Shown here piece after piece: positions 6,896 through 15,114 of a stretch of 19,551 bases of DNA. A model generated the notes under the pieces. That model saw nothing but the letters and a program-made list of their open reading frames with translations. It did no database searches and was not told the DNA's origin. This DNA comes from an uncultured Eubacteriales bacterium (lineage in GTDB: Bacteria; Bacillota; Clostridia; Peptostreptococcales; Anaerovoracaceae), in assembly GCA_900551415.1 (NCBI GenBank), contig URWB01000033.1, positions 1 through 19,551 on the forward strand, given 5' to 3'. Both the position numbers and the translations under genes were made by a program. Every line of letters starts with the position of its first letter. Within the stretch, counting starts at the first letter, position 1.

Positions 6896-8479
6896 TTATT
6901 CGCCGATGTATTCGTCGTAGCTGCAGAGCTTATCGACAATGCTGCCGTCCGGCTGAATCTCGATGATGCGGTTTGCGATGGTCTGGATGAATTCGTGGTC
7001 GTGCGACGCGAAGAGAATGCCGCCCTTAAAGGCGATCAGCCCCTCGTTGACCGCGGTGATGGACTCAAGGTCCAAATGGTTGGTCGGCTGGTCGAGCACG
7101 AGCATATTCGAACCGAAGAGCATCATCCGGGAAAGCATGCAGCGCACCTTTTCGCCGCCGGAGAGGACCTTGACCGGTTTGTAGACCTCGTCGCCGGAGA
7201 ACAGCATCTTGCCGAGGAAGCCGCGCAGGAAGGTCTCGCTGGTATCCTGTGAATACTGTGAGAGCCATTCGACAAGATTCAGATCGCAGCCGTTAAAGAA
7301 GTCCGAGTTGTCGAGCGGAAAATACGAGGTCGCGATCGTCACGCCCCATTTATAGCTGCCTTCGTCCGGCTCCAATTCGCCCATGATAATCTTGAACAGC
7401 GTGGTGTTCGCGATCTCGTTTTCACCGACAAAGGCGATCTTATCTCCATTGTTGACGCGGAAAGATACGTTGTCGAGCACCTTCACGCCATCGATGGTCT
7501 TGGAGATGCCCTCCACCTGCAGGATTTCCTTGCCCGGCTCACGGTCCATCTTGAAGCCGACGAACGGGTAGCGGCGCGAGGACGCCGGCATTTCCTCCAC
7601 GCTCAGCTTATCCAGAAGCTTGCGGCGCGAGGTCGCCTGCTTGGACTTGGACTTGTTGGCAGAGAAGCGCTGGATGAACGCCTGCAGCTCCTTGATCTTT
7701 TCTTCATTCTTCTTGTTCTGGTCCTTGATCATGCGCTGCACCATCTGGCTGGATTCGTACCAGAACTCATAGTTGCCGACATACATCTTGATCTTGCCGT
7801 AATCGACGTCAACGATGTTCGTGCAGACCGTATTGAGGAAATGTCTGTCGTGCGAAACGACCAGCACCGTTCCCGGATATTCCATCAAAAAATCCTCCAG
7901 CCAGGCGATGGCTTTGACGTCCAGATGGTTGGTCGGCTCGTCGAGCAGGATGAGCCCGGGGTTGCCGAACAGTGCCTGCGCGAGCAGCACTTTGACCTTT
8001 TCTTTCGCGGTCAGGCTCGCCATCTGCGCATACAGAATGTCCGCAGATAAGCCCAGCCCCTGGATCAGACGGCTCACATCGGACTCTGCCTCCCAGCCGT
8101 TCATTTCCGCGAACTCGGATTCCAGCTCCGCGGCGCGCATGCCGTCTTCGTCGCTGAAATCTTCCTTCATATAGATGGCGTCCTTTTCCTTCATCACATC
8201 GTACAGACGGCGATTACCCATGATAACGGTGTCGAGCACCGTAAATTCATCGAATGCGAAATGGTCCTGTTTGAGTACGGACATCCGCACGCCCGGCTTG
8301 AGCGATACATCTCCGGTGGTCGGGTCAAGGTCGCCCGAAAGGATGCGCAGGAACGTGGATTTGCCCGCGCCGTTGGCGCCGATGATACCGTAGCAGTTGC
8401 CCGGCGTGAATTTGAGATCCACATCCTTAAACAGCGGTTGCCCGCTGAAGTTCATACTGACATTTGTAACTGTTAACAT
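6896..8479 (-). CDS. ABC-F family ATPase, YkpA/YbiT-like
   Basis: Seen: 527 residues with two nucleotide-binding domains and no membrane segment. NBD1 has Walker A GANGAGKST (34-42), signature LTAKE (156-160) and Walker B LILLDEPTNHLD (176-187). A charged linker with RFSANKSKSKQATSRRKLLDKL (about 235-320) is the P-site-interaction region. NBD2 has a degenerate Walker A, GENEIANTT (352-360, Asn in place of Lys), canonical signature LSGGE (439-443) and Walker B LVLDQPTNHLD with Gln464 in place of the catalytic Glu. Family knowledge: ABC-F proteins bind the ribosomal E site and rescue or tune translation; some protect against antibiotics. I see no evidence that this one is a resistance factor. 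It resembles the YkpA group from memory. It has its own promoter and a hairpin leader, downstream of a MATE gene on the same strand. Confidence 0.9.
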   Translation of the reverse strand: MLTVTNVSMNFSGQPLFKDVDLKFTPGNCYGIIGANGAGKSTFLRILSGDLDPTTGDVSLKPGVRMSVLKQDHFAFDEFTVLDTVIMGNRRLYDVMKEKDAIYMKEDFSDEDGMRAAELESEFAEMNGWEAESDVSRLIQGLGLSADILYAQMASLTAKEKVKVLLAQALFGNPGLILLDEPTNHLDVKAIAWLEDFLMEYPGTVLVVSHDRHFLNTVCTNIVDVDYGKIKMYVGNYEFWYESSQMVQRMIKDQNKKNEEKIKELQAFIQRFSANKSKSKQATSRRKLLDKLSVEEMPASSRRYPFVGFKMDREPGKEILQVEGISKTIDGVKVLDNVSFRVNNGDKIAFVGENEIANTTLFKIIMGELEPDEGSYKWGVTIATSYFPLDNSDFFNGCDLNLVEWLSQYSQDTSETFLRGFLGKMLFSGDEVYKPVKVLSGGEKVRCMLSRMMLFGSNMLVLDQPTNHLDLESITAVNEGLIAFKGGILFASHDHEFIQTIANRIIEIQPDGSIVDKLCSYDEYIGE

Positions 8480-8501
8480 TGATTCTTCCTTTTCTTTTTA
8501 T

Positions 8502-8531
8502 TCATGCAAAAAGGGCGCTCGGCCCTTTCAT
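8502..8531 (-). other. Possible leader mini-ORF overlapping an attenuator hairpin
   Basis: Downstream of the predicted ABC-F promoter the leader contains ATG-AAA-GGG-CCG-AGC-GCC-CTT plus three codons, giving a 9-residue peptide MKGPSALFA with TGA stop. It exactly overlaps the hairpin AAAGGGC-CGAGC-GCCCTTT TT (8528-8510). Ribosomes on the mini-ORF could disrupt the hairpin. No good ribosome site precedes the ATG, so translation is doubtful. Confidence 0.3.
8508..8528 (-). terminator. Hairpin with T5 tract: MATE terminator and/or ABC-F leader attenuator
   Basis: A 7-bp perfect stem, AAAGGGC/GCCCTTT with a 5-base loop, is followed by U residues on the minus strand. It lies about 73 bp after the MATE stop codon but downstream of a TATAAT promoter for ABC-F. 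It would therefore sit inside the ABC-F 5' leader as well. Confidence 0.6.
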
Positions 8532-8550
8532 TTTGCTATCGTCTATCCGT

Positions 8551-8579
8551 ATTATACGGGAAAATGCGGCAAAAAGCAA
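8551..8579 (-). promoter_or_regulatory. Promoter of the ABC-F gene
   Basis: The minus strand has a perfect -10, TATAAT (8556-8551), 17 bp after a weak -35, TTGCTT (8579-8574). The predicted start near 8544 gives a leader of about 65 nt. Confidence 0.65.
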
Positions 8580-8600
8580 TCCGCAATTATCGGGCAGTTT

Positions 8601-9980
8601 TTACGTCCGCGCTTCATCTAGCCTGCGCAGGGCTTTTTTGAACTGTACCGCAAAAATCATGACGGTGCAGAGTACCGCGATGCCGTCCGCGATTGGCTCC
8701 GCGGTATACACCGCCATGGTCTGATCTGTCATCAGGCGCGGCATCAGATAAATGAGCGGAATGAGCAGGACAAACTTGCGGAGAATCGCCACAATGATCG
8801 AACAGACCGCGTTTCCGGTCGATACAAAAGTCATCTGACAGGCAATCTGCGCGCCGAACAGACATAAGGCACCGCAGTAGACACGCAGCGCTTTTGCGGT
8901 AAAGGCCAGCAGCGCCGCGTCGTTGGTGAACAGCCCCGCGAACGCGCCCGGAAACAGCTGCACCAGCGCCCACAGACCGAAAGAATACACGAGGCTGCTT
9001 CGCAGGAGCAGCCGGAAGGTCCGGCTGACACGTTCCCTGTTTCCCGCGCCGAAATTATAGCTGCTGATCGGCTGCGCGCCTTGGGCAATCCCTTGCAGCG
9101 GCAGCATCGCGAACTGCATCACACTGCTGAGAATGGTCATCGCGCCGACTGCCAGATCTCCGCCGTATTGGAGCAGAGAAGAATTGAAACAAAGCGAAAT
9201 GACACTTTCACTGCCCTGCATGACAAACGCCGACATGCCGAGCGCAATACAAGGCGGCAAAAAGCGAAGTCCGGTCAGAAAATTTTCTTTTTTGATCTTA
9301 AGAACCGTCTTGCTTCCTGTCAAAAAGGACAGAACCCATACGCAGGAAATTCCCTGTGAAATTACCGTCGCCAGTGCCGCGCCCTTCACGCCCATGCCCA
9401 GCCCAAAGATCAGGATAGGGTCCAGCACGATATTGCAAATGGCGCCGATCAATACGGTTTTCATGCTGACACGCGCGAAGCCCTGTGCCGTAATGAAAGC
9501 ATTCATGCCGAGGGTCAGCTGCACGAAAATCGTTCCGAGCGCGTAGATGTTCATATACGCGTGCGCGTAAGGAATCGTATTCTCGCTGGCACCGAACAGG
9601 AGCAGAAACTCTTCGCTCCAAAGCAGCAGCGCCGCGGTCAAAATCGCGGAGATGGCAAGCTGCATCGTCACGCAGCCGCCGAGAATTTTTTCGGCATCCG
9701 CGTGTCTGCCCTTCCCCATCGCGATGGAGGCGCGCGGCGCGCCGCCGGAGGCCACAAAAGACGCGAACGCGGAGACGATCAGAATCAGCGGCATACAGAC
9801 GCCGACGCCGGTTAACGCCAGACTGCCGTCGGTCGGAATATGTCCGATATAGACGCGGTCTACCATATTGTACAGCATATTGACCAGCTGCGCGATGACT
9901 GTCGGTATCGAGAGCCTGAGCAGGAGCTTTCCAATCGGCTCCGTTCCGAGAAATGTTTTGTTATCTTGTGTTTGTTCCAT
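8601..9980 (-). CDS. MATE family multidrug/Na+ or H+ antiporter
   Basis: Seen: 459 residues, about 12 hydrophobic helices in two halves. The N-terminal signature LRLSIPTVIAQLVNMLYNMVD is followed by RVYIGH, and the second half contains LQGIAQGAQPISSYNFGAGN, a motif typical of MATE proteins of the DinF/MepA-like branch. Family knowledge: these are inner-membrane exporters that use Na+ or H+ gradients to expel cationic drugs or metabolites. The substrate cannot be read from sequence. The ATG has a GAGG site 9 bases upstream. The dnaJ terminator ends only 13 bp before the ATG, so no promoter fits between them; expression may depend on terminator read-through. The next gene (ABC-F) has its own promoter. 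The length is normal and the gene appears intact. Confidence 0.92.
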   Translation of the reverse strand: MEQTQDNKTFLGTEPIGKLLLRLSIPTVIAQLVNMLYNMVDRVYIGHIPTDGSLALTGVGVCMPLILIVSAFASFVASGGAPRASIAMGKGRHADAEKILGGCVTMQLAISAILTAALLLWSEEFLLLFGASENTIPYAHAYMNIYALGTIFVQLTLGMNAFITAQGFARVSMKTVLIGAICNIVLDPILIFGLGMGVKGAALATVISQGISCVWVLSFLTGSKTVLKIKKENFLTGLRFLPPCIALGMSAFVMQGSESVISLCFNSSLLQYGGDLAVGAMTILSSVMQFAMLPLQGIAQGAQPISSYNFGAGNRERVSRTFRLLLRSSLVYSFGLWALVQLFPGAFAGLFTNDAALLAFTAKALRVYCGALCLFGAQIACQMTFVSTGNAVCSIIVAILRKFVLLIPLIYLMPRLMTDQTMAVYTAEPIADGIAVLCTVMIFAVQFKKALRRLDEART

Positions 9981-9993
9981 GATGTTTTCCTCG

Positions 9994-10032
9994 AAAAAAG
10001 AATCCCCCGGGTTTTGCTTTACCCCGAGGGAT
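9994..10032 (-). terminator. Intrinsic terminator of the hrcA-grpE-dnaK-dnaJ operon
   Basis: On the minus strand a 10-bp stem, ATCCCTCGGG (10032-10023) with CCCGGGGGAT (10011-10002), has an 11-base loop and is followed by TCTTTTTT. It begins 31 bp after the dnaJ stop. Because its U-tract runs up to the MATE ribosome site, it may also act as an attenuator for the MATE gene. Confidence 0.85.
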
Positions 10033-10062
10033 ATCCATCGTAATCTTTTTTTGCGTCAACGA

Positions 10063-11220
10063 CTAGTTGAAGAATTCCTTGAATTTTTCCTTAAAGGAAT
10101 TCCGCTTCTGATAGCACTCTTCGGTCACGACCTTGCCCATATCCTCGATCGCCTTCTTCTGCTTGTGGTTCAGCTTGGTCGGCACTTCGAGATTGACCTT
10201 GACGTACAAATCGCCCTTAGCCTCTCTCTTGAGATATTTTACGCCTTTATCCTTGAGACGGAAGGTTGTACCCGGCTGTGTGCCTGCCGGTACCTTATAG
10301 GAAACCTTGCCGTCCAGGGTCGGAACGATAATTTCCGCGCCGAGGGCTGCCTGATCGAAGCTGATCGGAATCTCCAAATAAAGATCCGCGCCGCTGCGCT
10401 TGAACACCTTGTGCGGTTTTACCTGCAGCACAATGTATAAATCACCCGCCGGTCCGCCGTTGATACCCGGCTCGCCCTGTCCTCTGATCGGAATGACGGA
10501 TTCGTTGTCCACGCCTGCCGGAATATCGACAGAGATCGTGACGGTCTTGCGAATCTTGCCCTGTCCTTTGCAGTCCGGACAAGGTTCCTCGATAATCTTA
10601 CCGCTGCCGCCGCACTGGTCACAGGTCGTGACGGACTGGAACTGTCCGAACGGGGTTCTCTGCATCTGACTGATCTGTCCGCTGCCGCCGCATTTCGGGC
10701 AGGTCTTTTTGGATGTTCCTGGTTTCGCGCCCTCGCCCTTACAGGTCGGACAAGTTACAAATTTTGTCAGCTCAATCTTCTTTTTCGTGCCAAAGGCTGC
10801 CTCTTCAAAGGTGATGGAAATCGCTTTTTGCAGATCCTTGCCCTTGCGCGGCTGATTGGCTCTGCGCTGACCGCCGAAGCCGCCCGCGCCGCCGCCGAAC
10901 GCGCTGCCGAACATATCGAAAATGTCCTCAAAGCCGCCGAAGCCGCCACCGAAGCCGCCGAAGCCGCCCGCGCCGCCGCCCATGCCGTTCGGATCTACGC
11001 CCGCATGACCGAATCTGTCATACTTACTCTTTTTGTCGGGGTCAGACAGAACGCTGTAGGCTTCGTTGACTTCTTTGAATTTCTCTTCGGCTTCCTTGTT
11101 TCCGGGATTCTTGTCGGGGTGGTATTTCATAGCCATCTTACGAAAAGCCTTTTTAATTTCCTCCTCACTGGCGCCCTTCTGCAAGCCAAGCACTTCATAG
11201 TAATCGCGTTTTTCTGCCAT
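10063..11220 (-). CDS. dnaJ: Chaperone protein DnaJ (type I Hsp40)
   Basis: Seen: 385 residues with all four type I regions. The J-domain has HPD at 34-36. A Gly/Phe-rich segment covers about 75-118. Four zinc-binding motifs, CPTCKGEG (157), CPKCGGSG (174), CDQCGGSG (200) and CPDCKGQG (214), form the Cys-rich domain. The C-terminal substrate-binding barrel follows. Family knowledge: DnaJ delivers unfolded clients to DnaK and stimulates its ATPase in the cytoplasm. It lies 77 bp downstream of dnaK on the same strand, with a 14-bp hairpin in the gap, and is followed by the operon terminator. The stop is TAG. Length and motifs are entirely normal. Confidence 0.98.
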   Translation of the reverse strand: MAEKRDYYEVLGLQKGASEEEIKKAFRKMAMKYHPDKNPGNKEAEEKFKEVNEAYSVLSDPDKKSKYDRFGHAGVDPNGMGGGAGGFGGFGGGFGGFEDIFDMFGSAFGGGAGGFGGQRRANQPRKGKDLQKAISITFEEAAFGTKKKIELTKFVTCPTCKGEGAKPGTSKKTCPKCGGSGQISQMQRTPFGQFQSVTTCDQCGGSGKIIEEPCPDCKGQGKIRKTVTISVDIPAGVDNESVIPIRGQGEPGINGGPAGDLYIVLQVKPHKVFKRSGADLYLEIPISFDQAALGAEIIVPTLDGKVSYKVPAGTQPGTTFRLKDKGVKYLKREAKGDLYVKVNLEVPTKLNHKQKKAIEDMGKVVTEECYQKRNSFKEKFKEFFN

Positions 11221-11242
11221 AATAAACCTCTCTCATTACGCC

Positions 11243-11276
11243 CTAAACGCCGGAGCAGAGATGCCCCAGCGTCTAG
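11243..11276 (-). other. Hairpin in the dnaK-dnaJ gap, possible processing or attenuation site
   Basis: The two 14-base arms 11243-11256 and 11263-11276 pair fully with a few G.U pairs on the minus strand, around a 6-base loop. No U-tract follows, so full termination is unlikely. Such intercistronic hairpins can stabilise the upstream message and lower dnaJ relative to dnaK. Confidence 0.6.
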
Positions 11277-11297
11277 TGCTATTTCATCTATCTACGA

Positions 11298-13172
11298 TTA
11301 TTTGTCATCATCCACTACGGTGTAGTCCGCGTCGACCACATTGTCATCTGCCGCGCCTGTCTGCGCGCCCGCGTCCTGCGCGCCTGCCGCGTCAGCGCCG
11401 CCCATGCCGGCCGCGCCCGCTGCTGCTTGCGCCGCCTGCGCCTGCTCATACAGCTTGGTGGAAATGATGTGGAACTTCTCAGTCAGTGCTTCGGTCTTTT
11501 CTTTGATCTGGTCAACCGTACCGTTGTTCAGCACAGCCTGCAGCTGATCCTTGGCATCAGTGATCTGCGTCTTTTCGTCGTCGGAGATCTTGCCTTCCAG
11601 TTCCTTCAGAGATTTTTCGGTATCGTAGATCAAAGCTTCCGCTCTGTTTCTAAGATCAACCTCTTCTTTTCTCTTCTTATCTTCTTCCGCGTACTGTTCC
11701 GCCTCTGCGACCTTTCTCTTAATCTCGTCTTCGGAAAGGTTCGTGGAAGAGGTAATGGTAATTCTCTGTTCCTTACCGGTTCCCATATCCTTCGCGCTGA
11801 CGTTTACGATGCCGTTCGCGTCGATATCGAAGGTTACCTCGATCTGCGGGATTCCACGCGGCGCCGGTGCGATGCCGGTCAGCTGGAATCTACCTAAGGT
11901 CGTGTTGCCTGCCGCCATTTCTCTTTCACCCTGCATTACGTGGATGTCAACAGCTGTCTGGTTATCGGCAGCAGTCGAGAAGATCTGGCTCTTCTTAGTC
12001 GGGATCGTGGTATTTCTTTCAATCAGTTTGGTTGCGACGCCGCCCAGTGTCTCGATGGACAGGGAAAGCGGCGTAACATCGAGCAGCAGTACATCGTGTA
12101 CTTCGCCGGTCAGAACGCCTGCCTGAATCGCCGCGCCGATCGCGACGCATTCATCCGGGTTGATGCCCTTGAACGGTTCTTTGCCGGTGACTTTCTTGAC
12201 TGCTTCCTGTACTGCCGGAATTCTGGTGGAGCCGCCGACTAAGATAACCTTCGCGATATCCGCGTTGGTGACGCCTGCATCCTGCATCGCCTTTTTCATC
12301 GGCTCGATGGTTCTCTGTACCAGATGCTCGGTCAGCTGATCGAATTTTGCTCTTGTGATGTCTTCGTTCATGTGCAGCGGACCTTCCGCGGTTACGGTAA
12401 TGAACGGTAAGTTTACATTCGTTGTCTGGGAACCGGAAAGTTCCTTCTTTGCTTTTTCGGCTGCTTCTTTTAATCTCTGCAGTGCCATCTTGTCGGCTCT
12501 TAAGTCTACGCCATGTTCCTTCGCGAACTTGTCTGCCAGATAGTTCATCAGCACATCGTCGAAGTCATCGCCGCCCAGGTGCGTATCACCGTTGGTCGCC
12601 AGTACTTCGAATACGCCGTCACCGAGTTCCAGAATGGATACATCGAAAGTGCCGCCGCCAAGGTCGTATACCAGGATCTTGTGGGAGCCTTCTTCTTTGT
12701 CAAGACCGTAGGCCAAAGACGCCGCAGTCGGTTCGTTGATGATTCTCTTGACATCCAGACCCGCGATTCTGCCCGCGTCCTTGGTTGCCTGCTTCTGCGC
12801 GTCGGAGAAGTAAGCCGGTACGGTGATAACCGCTTCGGTTACCTTCTCACCGAGATAAGCCTCTGCGTCATTTTTTAATTTGGTCAGAATCATCGCGGAG
12901 ATATCCTGCGGTGTGTAATCCTTCCCGTCGATGGTGACTTTGTAGTCCTCACCCATGTGTCTCTTGATGGAAGAGATCGTTCTGTCCGGGTTGGTGACTG
13001 CCTGTCTCTTTGCCGTTTCACCGACTAATCTTTCGCCGTCTTTCTTAAAAGCAACGACAGACGGTGTCGTTCTCATACCTTCTGCATTGGCGATAACTGT
13101 AGGTTCGCCGCCCTCTAATACTGCTACGCAGCTGTTTGTAGTTCCTAAATCGATACCAATTACTTTAGCCAT
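11298..13172 (-). CDS. dnaK: Molecular chaperone DnaK (Hsp70)
   Basis: Seen: 624 residues. The N-terminal ATPase domain starts with GIDLGTTNSCVAVLEGGEP, has the phosphate-binding LVYDLGGGTFDVSIL strand and the VLVGGSTRIPAVQ adenosine motif. It is followed by the DVTPLSLSIETLGG linker/substrate-domain junction, a beta-sandwich and a helical lid. The C-terminus is Ala/Gly-rich and ends in an acidic VVDADYTVVDDDK, as is usual in Firmicutes. Family knowledge: an ATP-driven cytoplasmic foldase working with DnaJ and GrpE. The ATG is preceded by AAGGAGG at 9 bases. It lies 96 bp downstream of grpE with no convincing promoter in between, so it is expected to be expressed from the CIRCE-controlled promoter upstream of hrcA. 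Confidence 0.99.
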   Translation of the reverse strand: MAKVIGIDLGTTNSCVAVLEGGEPTVIANAEGMRTTPSVVAFKKDGERLVGETAKRQAVTNPDRTISSIKRHMGEDYKVTIDGKDYTPQDISAMILTKLKNDAEAYLGEKVTEAVITVPAYFSDAQKQATKDAGRIAGLDVKRIINEPTAASLAYGLDKEEGSHKILVYDLGGGTFDVSILELGDGVFEVLATNGDTHLGGDDFDDVLMNYLADKFAKEHGVDLRADKMALQRLKEAAEKAKKELSGSQTTNVNLPFITVTAEGPLHMNEDITRAKFDQLTEHLVQRTIEPMKKAMQDAGVTNADIAKVILVGGSTRIPAVQEAVKKVTGKEPFKGINPDECVAIGAAIQAGVLTGEVHDVLLLDVTPLSLSIETLGGVATKLIERNTTIPTKKSQIFSTAADNQTAVDIHVMQGEREMAAGNTTLGRFQLTGIAPAPRGIPQIEVTFDIDANGIVNVSAKDMGTGKEQRITITSSTNLSEDEIKRKVAEAEQYAEEDKKRKEEVDLRNRAEALIYDTEKSLKELEGKISDDEKTQITDAKDQLQAVLNNGTVDQIKEKTEALTEKFHIISTKLYEQAQAAQAAAGAAGMGGADAAGAQDAGAQTGAADDNVVDADYTVVDDDK

Positions 13173-13268
13173 TTTATGTTCCTCCTTGATTTCAAGTTAT
13201 AGTTCTTATTTTCTGATCGCTGACGCGCGGGAAAAATCGTTTGCCTTGCATCAGCAGCGCGCCGGAAA

Positions 13269-13865
13269 TTAGTTAGAAACCCTAACCATCACCGGCCTTA
13301 CCACCCTACCATTCAGCGTATACCCCTTCTGCAGAACCGCGGTCACTTTCCCGCTTTCATATTCGGTACTGTCCTCGGTCATGACGGCATTGTGGAAGTT
13401 CGGGTCGAAGTCCTCGCCCAAACACTTAATTTCAGCAACTCCCGCTTTTTCCAGCACCCCTTGGAGCTGCTTCAAAATCATCTCCATTCCTTCTAAGAAC
13501 TTGTCACCGTCGTTTCCGACCGCTAAAGCTCTTTCGAAATTATCTATTACATCAAGCAGTTCTTTGACGAGTTTCTCGTTCGCGAACGCGTAAATGTCGC
13601 TTTTTTCTTTTTCGGTTCTGCGTTTAAAATTCTGAAAGTCTGCCATAAGCCGCATGTATTTCGTGTTCAGGGCTTCTTCTTCAGCATCTTTCACAGGCTT
13701 GTCAGATTCAGCTTTTGCTTCCTGCTCAGCGTTCTCGTCCGGCTTTGCCTCCGGCTCTTTCGGATTTTTTTCGGCATCCTGTGGGTCGATTTCAAAATCC
13801 TCTTCTTTTTCGGGAAGATTCTCGCCGCCCGCTTCGTTTTGCTTTCGTTTCTTTTCCTCAGTCAT
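13269..13865 (-). CDS. grpE: Nucleotide exchange factor GrpE
   Basis: Seen: 198 residues. A long acidic, low-complexity N-terminus (about 1-60; Glu, Lys, Asp rich) is followed by the coiled-coil helix YMRLMADFQNFKRRTEKEK. The C-terminal beta domain has the GrpE signature EVIPQ-like region replaced by FDPNFHNAVM and VLQKGYTLNGRVVRPVMV. Family knowledge: the homodimer releases ADP from DnaK. The first 7 coding bases overlap the 3' end of hrcA. The ribosome site GGAGG is 8 bases upstream, inside hrcA, so the two are translationally coupled. The role and start are secure. Confidence 0.97.
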   Translation of the reverse strand: MTEEKKRKQNEAGGENLPEKEEDFEIDPQDAEKNPKEPEAKPDENAEQEAKAESDKPVKDAEEEALNTKYMRLMADFQNFKRRTEKEKSDIYAFANEKLVKELLDVIDNFERALAVGNDGDKFLEGMEMILKQLQGVLEKAGVAEIKCLGEDFDPNFHNAVMTEDSTEYESGKVTAVLQKGYTLNGRVVRPVMVRVSN

Positions 13866-14904
13866 CCTCGTTACCTCCGCTTTCCAATTTGAATGTATTG
13901 CTTAAATTATCTGTTAAATATTCGATGATCGATGTAACTTCGCCGTATTTCATCCGGGTCGGCCCGATGACGCCAAGCTTGCCGACCAGTTTGCCGTCCA
14001 CATGGTAGCTAGCGGTGATCAGCGAGCAGTCCTGCATGATGTCTTCGGGATTTTCCTCTCCGATGGTGACAATCACGCCGTCATCCCGTTCGACCAGCTT
14101 TTTGGTCAGCTCTTCTTTTTGGCTGAGCATTTCGAGGAAGCTCTTGGCCTTGGCAAGGTCGCTGTACTCCGGAATATCGAAGATATTGGTCAGACCCTCC
14201 ATATAAAGGTTGACATTGAGCATATCCTCGAGCGTCCGCATGAAGTTCGGCATCACGTCCTCGGCGAGTCCGCTCATAGCGACGATGTCGGTTTCAAAGT
14301 TGGCGATGATGTTGTTGGTCAGCGCCTGACTGACGGTTTTCCCTTTATAATTGTAGGTCATCGTCTTGGACAGCAGGTTCAGGTTCTCCTGCGTATACGG
14401 CACGCTCATGCGTACTGCCTTGTTGGAGACCTTCCCGCTCTCGGAAACAATCATCAGAATGACGGTTTCTTCATCGACCGGAAGCAGGTTGATATATTTA
14501 AGGACATCTTCGTTCTGGCTCGGGGTCAGCGCGAAGGATGTCAGATTCGTGATCTCAGAAAGCACACTCGCGGCGTGCTCGATCGTCTTGTTGAAGTCGC
14601 TTACCTTGCCCGCGAGCCGCTGGGCGATGATGTTCTTCTCCTCCTTGCTCAGTTCCGGTTTCTCCATCAAAGCGTTGACATATAATCGGTAGGCTTTGTC
14701 GGACGGAACTCTGCCGGCTGAGGTATGCGGGTGTGTCAGATACCCCATTTCCTCAAGGTCAGCCATCTCGTTTCGGATCGTCGCCGGGCTGTAGCCAAGC
14801 TCCGGTTTCTTGGAAAGCGTTCTGGAGCCGACCGGTTCTGCGGTCTTGACATAGTCCGCGATGATTGCCTGCAAAACTTTTAATTTTCGTTCGCTTAACT
14901 CCAT
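13858..14904 (-). CDS. hrcA: Heat-inducible transcription repressor HrcA
   Basis: Seen: 348 residues from the ATG at 14904, which follows AAAGGAGG at 8 bases. A longer reading from 14940 would begin inside the operator and is rejected. The N-terminal winged helix-turn-helix (about 1-75) contains RKLKVLQAIIADYVKTAEPV and YSPATIRNEMADLEEMGYL. The C-terminal GAF-like domain with the HrcA insert ends in LGVIGPTRMKYGEVTSIIEYL. Family knowledge: HrcA binds CIRCE and represses the class I heat-shock genes; GroE chaperonin assists its activity. It is the first gene of the operon with grpE, dnaK and dnaJ. A perfect CIRCE lies 25 bp upstream, which indicates autoregulation. Confidence 0.98.
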   Translation of the reverse strand: MELSERKLKVLQAIIADYVKTAEPVGSRTLSKKPELGYSPATIRNEMADLEEMGYLTHPHTSAGRVPSDKAYRLYVNALMEKPELSKEEKNIIAQRLAGKVSDFNKTIEHAASVLSEITNLTSFALTPSQNEDVLKYINLLPVDEETVILMIVSESGKVSNKAVRMSVPYTQENLNLLSKTMTYNYKGKTVSQALTNNIIANFETDIVAMSGLAEDVMPNFMRTLEDMLNVNLYMEGLTNIFDIPEYSDLAKAKSFLEMLSQKEELTKKLVERDDGVIVTIGEENPEDIMQDCSLITASYHVDGKLVGKLGVIGPTRMKYGEVTSIIEYLTDNLSNTFKLESGGNEDD

Positions 14905-14929
14905 CCTGCGTTCCTCCTTTTTGGATTTG

Positions 14930-14956
14930 TTAGCACTCACCTCGTCGGAGTGCTAA
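14930..14956. promoter_or_regulatory. CIRCE operator (HrcA binding site)
   Basis: Perfect consensus: TTAGCACTC, 9 bases, GAGTGCTAA. It sits between the hrcA promoter and its ribosome site, at the expected start of the transcript, so HrcA binding would block initiation. Confidence 0.98.
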
Positions 14957-14967
14957 CCTCTGACAAT

Positions 14968-14996
14968 AATATACTACCCCGTTTTTCGAATGTCAA
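14968..14996 (-). promoter_or_regulatory. Strong sigma-A-type promoter of the hrcA operon
   Basis: The minus strand has a perfect -35, TTGACA (14996-14991), a 17-bp spacer and -10 TATATT (14973-14968). The predicted start falls next to CIRCE. Confidence 0.92.
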
Positions 14997-15070
14997 CCCA
15001 TTTTTGTTGAAATTTTTTGTGTAGTTTGCGTGAAGCCGCGGAGAAAGCGTGCCTTACAGACCTTGCGCGC

Positions 15071-15106
15071 AAAAAAACACCGCACAGAGGGGTTCTCCAT
15101 GCGGCG
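15071..15106 (-). terminator. Terminator of the toxin-antitoxin operon
   Basis: On the minus strand a 12-bp stem with a few G.U pairs (15106-15095 with 15089-15078) and a 5-base loop is followed by seven T residues. It begins 9 bp after the toxin stop codon. Confidence 0.9.
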
Positions 15107-15114
15107 TCCTGGGA

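Noticed and set aside
14905..14940. Upstream ATG for HrcA at 14940
   Set aside because: It lies inside CIRCE and lacks a ribosome site; the ATG at 14904 has AAAGGAGG at ideal distance.
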